The translations under genes were made by a program, and so were the position numbers. From positions 62,001 through 126,000 of the forward strand of contig JALKBU010000013.1 in assembly GCA_023091735.1 (NCBI GenBank): a stretch of DNA of 64,000 nt, given 5' to 3'. Under the pieces are notes generated by a model. It worked only from the letters and a program-made list of their open reading frames with translations, had not been told where the DNA came from and did not search any database. This DNA is from Trichomonas tenax. Lineage: Eukaryota > Parabasalia > Trichomonadida > Trichomonadidae. Numbering within the stretch: the stretch's first letter is position 1; each line of letters begins with the position of its first letter. This document shows positions 30,626-40,500 of the stretch, one piece after another.

Positions 30626-31611
30626 GATAAAAAATTGCTTCAAATATTTGAAAGAAATTGGGAAAACACAAATCTCAAAATTAATTTTCCTCCAAACACT
30701 TATAATTCTTTTTCAATTCTCGAAACATAAATACTGAAGAAGTTTCAATGATGATTGGGTAATTCTCAAATAAACGATTATTTAGAGGTGTATTGACTTG
30801 AAGTGTCCACAGACAACATTACAAGTATGATCAATATGCTTCAGTGACGATAGGAATACACATTATCTGGTTGGATATTACTATTGCCGCTTATGTTGAT
30901 CCACAATTTACAATTTAGCAACAAATTACAAATTAAATCAACAAAAAGAAAACAGATGGTATATACGTATCATTGTATTCCATTCAGTGATGTGTCAGTA
31001 GTATATAAAATGATATTTAAAAATATAGATATTTTCTTATTTATTATTATGAGTTAAAATGTATTATTAGAAGACAGTTCTGTCCGGCTGTGAGTGCACT
31101 TGAATAGCTTAAGCTTGATTGACCAAGAATATAACCAAAAATGGAAGGCAAAATTCAAAATAAATCCAAACTTTACAAATTATTTCAATTTTAAAAATTT
31201 AATATATCATTGCCAACACATTCTCATTCATATACAGACGATAAGTGCCAAAAAATTGATACAAAAAGTGCCTCTAACCGTTTGGTCGGGTAACTAAAGG
31301 CATCTGTATATATCGCACATACGTATGACATTCTGAATTCACCAATTTTAGTCGCCAAATTCCAAAAAATTGAGTCAATACACTTCGGCATCAAAAATAA
31401 CCTCGTTGAAGTCGCGATTTTTTCTCGAACTAATACTTCTAGGCAAGAAGGCGAACTATTCGTGGCGGATATCGGAATTATTTTCTGTGCTGCATCTGTT
31501 TCAATTGTCAAACACATAGTATACCCTCTACGTCACTTAGAGAATTTTAATATTACTTTCAAAATATGTGTTTGATACTTAAATTTTAGCAAATTATATT
31601 GCTGAACAATC

Positions 31612-31825
31612 TCTTATGTCATTGGTCGATATATTTATGTACTGTTTGATAGCAATTATAAACTACGTTTCCTTATTTTTCCGGCAGTTACTCTCAATGC
31701 ACTAACGTACACTTTCAAACTCATAGAATTTTTTCTTATAGCGGAAAACTTATGAAACAGAGTTTAGATGTAAATTTCTTATGTCATTGGTCGATATATT
31801 TATGTACTGTTTGATAGCAATTATA
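31612..31825 (+). repeat. 49-base exact direct repeat with 11-base flanking duplication
   Basis: A 49-base sequence beginning TCTTATGTCATTGGTCGATA occurs at 31612-31660 and again at 31777-31825 without differences. The second copy is bracketed by TAGATGTAAAT (31765-31775 and 31824-31834), as if it had been inserted there as filler with a short target duplication. Confidence 0.85.
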
Positions 31826-31979
31826 GATGTAAATCGAATGAAATATTTACACTAGAAAAGCACTTCTCAAAATTTTCAAAATTACAATATTTGAATATAA
31901 AGTACCATTATTGGAAGAAACTTTTTAAAGGTTTTTCTCTATTTTCGTCTGAAAAAATACAATTCTTTCTTTTTTATTG

Positions 31980-33098
31980 ATGCTGTGGTTTGTGACTCTC
32001 ACACAGGAATGTAATTTGATATGCAAGTACTACGGAAGTGACAAGAACGAGGATATCGAGGGTATCATGGCTATTCCAAGGATATCGTCTACGACATCAA
32101 AGCTCTCGAAAACTGAAGAAAGATCCAGAGCTTGCTCTCTGCTTCTATGGTAGTGAACCACTCCTTCGTATAGACAGAATTCTTGAGATTATGGAGCTCC
32201 TTCCACACGCCAAGTTCATCCTTCAGACAAACGCAACATTGATGCACAAGCTTCCAACAGAGAATCTCTTGAAGCTCGACACAATCCTCGTCTCCGTCGA
32301 TGGAGACTCCCATCGCACAAACACAAACCGTGGCAAGGGCACATGGGAGAGATCAATCTCCAACGCTCGCGATGCTCGTGACCACGGCTTCAAGGGGGAT
32401 ATGATCGCTCGTATGACAGTCGGCCCACAGTCACACATCTACGAGGATGTCATGTACCTCCTCACGCTCCAGCACGGTGATAGACCCCTCTTCGATCACG
32501 TCCACTGGCAGCTCAACGTCGAGTGGTACACACCGCCATACCATGAGTACGAGCAGGAGGAAGGAATGAACTTCTTCAGATGGCGTGATGAGAGATACAA
32601 TCCAGGTGTCACCAAACTCATCGATACTTAAGTCGAGGCCCTCAAGGAGAACCGACAGCTTGGTATTGTCCCATTCCAGGGCATCTTGTGGTCATATATG
32701 ACCGGCGAAAAGTATGAAACAGTTCGCTGCTCGTCCGGCTGGGAATCCTTCAATGTCACAACATCACAGCTTGCCCAATTACCACAGAATACAAGTCTCT
32801 CAGCGATATTACAAAGATTGATACTCCATTCCAATTAGCTCACATCGAAAAGGTCGGTGCCCAGTGCAACACATGCGAAGTTCTCTCTGAGTGCGGTGGT
32901 CCTTGCCTTTATTGCAACCAGACACAATGGTGGGATGAACAAGGCCTTCTTGAGGTCTGCGTCATCATCAAGCACCTCCTCAACCAGATCAAGACAAAGA
33001 TCCTTCCTCTCGCTCTCGAGAAGATAAAGAACAGAGAGGTCAAACTCGAAGTTTTCCACTATCAACCATACGACAACTCTACAGAGATCATCCCATAA
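31980..33098 (+). pseudogene. decayed peptide-modifying radical SAM enzyme (AF0577/TIGR04084-like)
   Basis: Homology runs in three frames. It starts at ATG 31980 ('MLWFVTLTQECNLICKYYG'), where the iron-sulphur motif CxxxCxxC has lost its third Cys. A different frame holds 'DIVYDIKALEN' (from ~32081). The longest frame (from ~32110) reads 'KKDPELALCFYGSEPLL', 'DTILVSVDGDSHRTNTNRGK', 'ARMTVGPQSHIYEDVMYL' and 'HVHWQLNVEWYTPP', is cut by an in-frame TAA at 32629-32631 and continues 'VEALKENRQLG...CSSGWESF'. A last frame switch near 32775 gives the C-terminal Cys cluster 'CNTCEVLSECGGPCLYCN' and the end 'NSTEIIP'. The order and motifs match the AF0577 family of archaea and bacteria, so lateral origin is inferred. 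C-ending codons suggest it was once well expressed. Confidence 0.85.
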
Positions 33099-33582
33099 AG
33101 TAACTATTGTAATTCGCAAATTATTTAACAGATCTTTTTAAAAAACTGGAGAGGTATAATCTATGTTACTATATTTTCACTTTTTGCAATATAATAATAC
33201 GAAAATATCAAAGATTTGAATATATTTTTTGGTTTTGGCTCGGAATAAAGAAATGAAAAGCATTGGAGCTACAGAATTCACTTTAGCATTTACAGGGGAA
33301 GATCTTTCAAGATCAAAATTTTGACATTTTCATTTTCGATTTTATGTTAAAATTTATTACACATCAAATTCAATTTATTTTCACAGTATTTTTCGCTAAT
33401 AAGGTTTTAATGGCTCCACTTTTTTTCTCGTTGACCTTTTTGAGTTTTGCGATTTTTAACGAGTAACCCCCTTCCTGGACGAATCTGATGAAACATTTAC
33501 GTGCTTTTTGGGGGTGCTGATTCTAGTGGTGCAATCTGTTTCATGATCTTAGCAAGGTATTACTTAATCAAGATATGATTAC

Positions 33583-33618
33583 AAACAGAAACCCATTACA
33601 AATCATTAATGGGCTTCT
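33583..33618. repeat. short hairpin
   Basis: ACAGAAACCCATTA and TAATGGGCTTCTGT are nearly perfect complements around an 8-base loop. It lies just inside the left arm of the larger inverted repeat. Confidence 0.6.
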
Positions 33619-33728
33619 GTTATGAATCTCTTTGATGATTATAACAAATACATCTCACTATTATAGCGTTCGCTCGCTTATTTTTGCTAGAGTTCCAGTC
33701 GAAAAATCAAAAAATAGAAAAGAAAAAA

Positions 33729-33805
33729 TACGCCACGCGCAGGAGTCAAACGGCATTCCTTTGCTCATACATCGAGCATACCTAACGTTATGCTACCTCA
33801 AGTCC
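33729..33805 (-). ncRNA. tRNA-like or Pol III-type sequence (candidate)
   Basis: Read on minus it has an A-box-like TAGCATAAC (33787-33795), a perfect 5-bp stem TGCTC/GAGCA with a 7-base loop where the anticodon arm would be, a B-box-like CGTTTGACTCC (33742-33752) and a six-T run just downstream. However, the D-like and anticodon-like stems overlap, the T-stem does not pair and no acceptor stem was found, so it is not a normal tRNA. A tRNA pseudogene or SINE-like promoter is possible. Confidence 0.3.
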
Positions 33806-34572
33806 ACATAAAATTTGCTCATTGGTAACATTACATATCAAATTTTCGACATTACATGACAAATATCAGATAATAAATGTCGAAAATGGTGACTTATGTT
33901 ATTTTACATGTCAAAATTCGCTGAAATCTCATGGAGGCATGGAGATCCTCAAGTTAAATAGACAAGCAAATGCTATAAACATACTCAGCACCCCCTGAAA
34001 AGCACCAATTTCTTATTAAAATAAATGAAAATACTAAATAAGTTAAATTATTGCTTTTTTAAAAATACAAAAACAGAGTCTCATATTCTTAAAATAATAA
34101 TCTATAATCACACTGTTTATGAATGTATTAATTATAATTGATTTTGTTAATATATTTATAAATTCTGCGATTTAATAAAGGCTACATCTATATTATTAAC
34201 ATGCAGTTATACCTACAATAGATAAGATAAGAGAAGAGCTTCCATCATCTTCCAATACAAGATAGTATTTGTTTAAGCAAAATCATATTGGATTAGCGGC
34301 TTGGTCTTTGTTTGCAGAGATATTATTGATACCACTGTAAACAGAACCCCAGAAAGGCACGTAAATGTTTTATCAGATCTGATCTATAGAGGGTCACTCG
34401 TTAAAAATCGCAAAACTCAAAAGAGTAAACAAGAAAAAAAAAATTCAAGGGGTTTTAATTATTTCATTACTAAAATCACATCATAGACAATATAAAGTAT
34501 GTATATTGAGATTTGACATTTTACAATGACATTTTTTGTGCATCAAAAAATAATTAATTTTTCTTTACATAG

Positions 34573-37500
34573 ATGCAAGAATTGATCCCTCTGCAACATC
34601 TGTGGGGAAAAATTCTTGCAATGGAGAACGATAGCAACTCAAGCATCCCGCAGATACAGAAATTACTGTCTTCAAATCAATTTCCGACGTTTTCGAGTTC
34701 TGAAATTGAAGAAATTACAAAAAAATGCGGAACTATCAACGATGCCATCGAATCCATGAAACAGCATAACTACCCGTTTGTTTTTAAAGTGGATATGTTA
34801 ACACAGCTGATGAAATATTCCGATGTAGAAGAAATGGCTCCAGATTTCATTATATCATACTTCTTGAACTCGGTAATAGCATGGACAATCAATTTCAGTG
34901 AAGGAAAATCAGTAGAAGAGTTTAAAACATTGCTAGATGCTTTAAATTTCTTAATGGAATCAAAAAACGAAATTGTACTCAGCAAATCTAAAGTTATGGC
35001 ATCATCTACATTCTTTCACATATTTACATATTTCGTAAATGAACTTCCAGACTCAAATTTCGAAACATTATTCCCTCCTGTACAAGATTTTTTCTTATCA
35101 AACAAAAATGTCTCCGACAGTTACTACGATCTAATCGTTAAGCTTGCAGCGATAGTTATTGGACCAAATTCTACAGAAATTAACCCTCAAGGTGCGATTT
35201 TTCTTGCGGGGTTAGGAGAAATGCTTGAATCAAACATCAAATTTCCGCAAAGTATAGTGATTAGTATACAAAAAATTCTCGAGAATTCTTTTTTAAACCT
35301 TGATAAATCATCTCTTAGTTTTCACTTAAGATTTTATGAATCGCTCAACATAGATGCGCTCTGTGAGTCTATGGAAGTCTTTCCTGACAAGATTGATGAA
35401 ATATTTCGTAGAAGAGATACATCATTAAAAATTCCGGAACCTTCACCTATAATTCCTTTAGACAGTGGAAAACCAGAGCAATTCACACAAATGGAATGGG
35501 TTTCATACAAAACATTTGATGATGACATGCTGATTCCAACATATCCCGAGGAATTAGAATTAGGTGATCAGAAATGCTTAGATATTATTGACAGAGATCT
35601 CGGAAATAGGTTTATGATGTTATCAGAGTTCATTCTTCTCAATACTGATTTAACAAATATTTTCATTTCTTCTTGGGTTAACAAAATTTGCAACGGAAGT
35701 CAATCATACCAATATTTTGATGTATTTGCAGCTTTCATCATATTGTTAGAAAGAACAAAGCTTGATTTCGATTATTCACCTGCCATCACTTCATTATTAT
35801 TATCACCTTTATTCAAAGACAATGTTTCTCTTTTCAGCAATTCTCCCATCTTTCAAAAGATTAACATCATGAGACAGAATGTCATTAACTTCTTCTTCGA
35901 GATGCCAAAAGTCTGCGATATTTTGTTTTCGACTTTATTGATTCTTGTTCCTCAACCTTTAATTTTGTCTGAAATAATTTTCACAATAATGCATAATCAA
36001 AAATGTTTCTCATTGATTCCTAAGTCATTTCCAAATAGACTAATGAGGCTAATTTATTTATATCAAGGCTACAAAGGTGATGATGAGTTGGTAAGAAGGA
36101 AGATTTCAATTGCAAGATCAACATTATTTTATGCAATCGAGCTTTATATCAAATCTCCAGAAACTTCAGACAAACTTTTCAATGATATAGAGTTCGTAAC
36201 AAACTTGAAAACATTAGCTTATGAAGACCCTGTTCGCTGGTTTTCTTTGAAATACTTGTTCTTGAACAGAAATCACAAAATTGTTGTCGATGCTATTCAT
36301 GAATTATTCCAGTGTTTCTTTATAGTTCAGCCACTTCCTGGAATGACAAGAATGGTTTTAGATATGCTTAATTTCTGGCAAATACTCACAGAAGAAGAAG
36401 AAGATGAAAACACATTTTTGTCTGATTTACCTTTATTGATCAAATGGACGAAAAATATGCAACAATCGGATTATTCTAACAGAGCCATTCTTGCTGTTAT
36501 TAAGATCATCAGGAACACATTACGTGAAAATATAACAAAATCAATAAGAACAGATATTTATGAAATAATTACAAAAGTTTATCAAAAATATGACTTTGAG
36601 TTATTATTCACATTATTCACAGTTGTTGCAACCAAAGATTTTGATCGAACTCAGCATCTTTTCGATTTTAAATTCCCAAAGTTTTTGTTCACTATGCTGA
36701 AAATATTCAAAGATACACACATCCAAAACTTCCTGAGAATCATTTACGACAATTGTATGGAGTCGCAAGTTAAAAGAATAATGTTAAGAAATATTCAATT
36801 TGATATCGCTCTTGCTGATGTTTTACTTGAATGGATCGATAATAACACTCACAATAAAGTTGATGTCAACTCAATGCTTTATACATTAGATTATATCAAC
36901 ACTGGAGGATGTTCAGGAACATTTGTTTCGAAATTTATTTCATTTATGTGTCCAAAAGATGAAAAAACAAGACCTCCATTCTTCGACATTATTTTCAATT
37001 TCTTTGAGTATTTCGTTAACAGATATGCTTTTGAACCAGGTCCATATATCCCTCTTACATACAAAACTATTGTTTCATGCTTCGGTATCGAAAAGTCTGT
37101 TATTTGTGATGGCTTTACTGTTGCTTTCTGGATTTACATTGAAGACAAAGGTTCTAATGTTTTCAGAATTTTTACTATCGAAGATATGTCAGCAGAGAAG
37201 TTTTGTATTGGCGTTTCAAATAAGCACATGTCCGTCGAATACATGAAATCCAAGTTTGATGTTGATTGCAAGTTTTCACTCTTGCATTGGTTCCATTGTG
37301 CATTTGTTTTTCACAATGATATGATACAGTTTTATTATAATGGGCAATTTCATTCAGAAGGACCTTTCACATATAATAAGAACAGTGAAAGATATGATAT
37401 GATTTTCAGCAATCCACCATTCGAAGCAGATTTGTTCGATAATGCTGCTCGACACGGACAAATTGGCGTTTACTCAGTTCTTGAACCACAAGAGATTGAA

Positions 37501-40500
37501 GAAATTTATAAATTAGGTTCAAGGCATATCTGGGAAACACCAAAGGCTGTTTTAATCGGAATGCCTGAAATGAAGAAGAATGGAACAGTATCTGTTAAAT
37601 TTAAACTTCGCGAAAAGATACAAGGAAAGTTTGTACCGACATCCGCAACAAGCAACTTAGGTTTGATTCACACTCTAAAGACCACAAATGGTTTGACGAT
37701 ATTGCTTCCATTATTGAAGTATGCGAGAATTGGAGGTGATGACTATTTTGACAGAATCATCAGCATTTTCATCCAACTGATGACAACTGGATTCGAATTC
37801 GAAGAAGAATTCGCCAGAAGTTTCGGTTTTGGACAAATGGCAGCGATATTGATTCATGAAGAGAAGTTAGATTTTACATTATACAAGAAATTTGTTGATC
37901 TTTTACCATTCTTCAAGAATCAAAAATTAATCGCAAATCTCAGCGACACAATTCTATTCAATATTGATTTGTGGATGAAATCATCGACAGAAGATGTTAA
38001 AAAGATTGTTCAGTTGTGGTTTGATATGAAGCTCAAAGTTCCACTTTCATCTTTGATACACATGATTCGTTGCTATTTCTACCAACGTCCAATCGAGAAA
38101 GAGTTTTTGAAGTTTGAAGAAGTTCCGAGAGATGAAAACATTTCAGAAATCAGACAAATCATCATCAAAATGATCAAGAAACGTGCAGCAAAGTTCGTTA
38201 ATAATGTCCAACTGCAACAAATGGTTGGAATTGCGATGACCGGATTCGATGTTTCTTATGCAAAAGAAATAATATCAATCATCAAACACATCTTCAGTTT
38301 TGTCGTCGACAAGCAGAACATCAACATCTTTGCATGCATTATCACTCTCACATACATCATTGGATGCGGCGATGAAGAACTTGAATTCGATATCATTTCC
38401 ATCTTCTGCAAAGCTCACAACATGAACATGATGAACAACATCGATCCATACGAACACTTCACAGCATTGTCTCTTGAATTGAAGCCAGGATATGGATCTA
38501 AAAACATTGTCCAGCAGATGCTGAACATGAAAGAGTTGATGCTTATGCCATTGATATTCATCATGGCACACAACTCAGGATGCATCGATTTAGTTTTGGA
38601 CACAATTGAATTGAAAGGGAAGAGACTGCCGCATCTTTGGAATTTCGTTCCAATATTGGTCTTCATGAGGGAGAACTCAAAGAAGACATTGATCAAAGCA
38701 TCAAATTTCTTGATCAAGACAGCGAATAATCTCGATAAACTCGTCAAAGACATTGACGCCATTGGAACGATATTCGGCGGCCATGAAAAGTTCTTCAACA
38801 TCTTCTTGTTGGAATTGACAGAATACACAGATCGGAAGAACGACAAAGAACTTATGGCAATTGTTATCAAGTGCTTCGTTAACACATTCCTATGCAAACC
38901 AGCCAATCGATTCTCATGGGAATTAAAGAAGCTTGCAGAAGAAACGTATGGCCCTAAGAAGAGGAAAGAAGAAAGTAATTCATATGGATTCATCCACGCT
39001 AATGAGATGCGATCGAAGTGTTCATTGTACAATCGTCCAGCGAACATCAGGAAGACACAAGGTCTTATGTCTCTCAGTTTCACGTCATGGCTTTTCCCAT
39101 TCGACAATGACACAGATAGCGGTGACAATTTTGATGATATTCTCAAGCGCGGTTTGAAGAAGCATCCTCAGAAAGTCTTCGGTCTTTACTTGAACCGAAA
39201 TGGCGAATTCATTGCATTGAAGCTATATGAGAGGTTCTCAAAGAGTCTTTTATTGTTTTACGAGATTTTGAGTCCGCAGTTCAAGCAGCGTCCTTACATG
39301 GAGCAGCAGCGACAATACGAATTCATCACACACAAAATGACATTCGATCCAGATGTCACATCTTTCAACAGGATCAAAGAATACATCGACAAGATCAAAT
39401 CTGCATCAAGCATCATTTCAAAGTCTCTTTCTCCATCGGAGGACATCTGTGTCTTCTCCACGAGACTGTGCATCAAATTCTTGGATGGCGTCAAGAAGGA
39501 TCTTAATGAGCAAGACACTCTCTGGAAGAGGCAGTGGAACTTGTTCACAGCGGATGCCGCTCCTTGGGCACGCGCAGCACTGGGAACAGACGGTGTCATG
39601 AAATACAAACGTGATGACATCCTTTCACACGGTTTGATTCCTGTTCGAAACAGATGCAATTTCAGGTTCAACACATACGAGCAGCAGGAGAAAAAGAAAC
39701 CAGAAGAAAAGAATCAACGATTGATCAAGATCGATGGCGGCAAAGTCTTCAAGAAGAAGCAGCAGCCATTCGACGAACCAGTCGAGGAATTCGAATGCGA
39801 AATCATCACACTGAACAAGATCAAGCAGGGATTGGTTTCGATCTCAGAGGATACATTCACAATTGCGAGGAACGACATCCCTCTGAAGCAGCTCAGATTC
39901 ACATCAATTCAGTCTGTCTTCCTTCATTCATGGGACCAACGACCAACAGCGATCGAGATCATCCACATCGACGGAACATCTTACATGATTAACTTCACGA
40001 CAACGTCCGCTCTCAGCTTCCTCATGAAACTCGAATCTCGGAAGTTCCCTAATGCTAAGATTTTCATGCAGTCATACTTCTCGACATTCATCGCTGAATC
40101 CGATCTCACGAAGAAGTGGCTGCATCACTCGATATCGAACTTCGAATACCTCCTCTATCTCAACTTCGTCTCAGGGAGAACGTTCAGCTGCCTCTCTCTT
40201 TATCCTTTCATTCCGTGGGTTCTTAAAGACTACAGCGCTCCGCTTGATATCAAGAATCCATCGTTGTACAGAGATTTCAGTCGTCCTATTGGCAACCAAG
40301 ATCCGAGCACAGACGAAAAGCTCGATGCAGACTTCAACCGTCTGAAGAACTTCGGCGTGAAGCCATATCACTACAACTATGCACCAATCCATCCTCGAAT
40401 CATCTGCAACTGGCTTGTTCGTATGGAGCCATTCACTACGATGCACGTCAAGCAAGGATCGAATGTTTTCGACGATCCGATCTACATCTTCGAGAGCGTT

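Larger units (their letters stand above)
29719..31979. other. 2.3-kb non-coding region
   Basis: No intact gene was seen. Contents are a GC-richer patch with hairpins (about 30465-30625), a 49-base direct repeat (31612-31660 and 31777-31825) and a ~90-codon open stretch without ATG at about 31301-31570 on plus that could be a gene relic. Confidence 0.5.
33415..34450. repeat. ~1-kb unit bounded by imperfect ~110-160 bp inverted repeats
   Basis: Left arm about 33415-33575, right arm about 34280-34450. The core 33437-33464 and 34396-34422 is a perfect 27-bp complement containing TGAGTTTTGCGATTTTTAAC. A second block (33483-33504 with 34357-34378, around ACGTAAATGTTT) pairs over 22 bp with one mismatch, in the correct order. 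GGGGGTGCTGA words near 33508 and complementary words near 33987 add further symmetry. No target duplication or transposase was found. It could be a foldback or MITE-like element, or two opposed insertions of one repeat. Confidence 0.7.
33099..34572. other. non-coding region containing a large inverted repeat
   Basis: No protein gene was seen; the short ORF at 34301-34486 lies inside the right repeat arm. The region holds the inverted repeat (33415-34450), a small hairpin at 33583-33618 and a tRNA-like sequence on minus near 33729-33805. TCAAAAAA at ~34544 may be the initiator of the BEACH gene. Confidence 0.5.
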
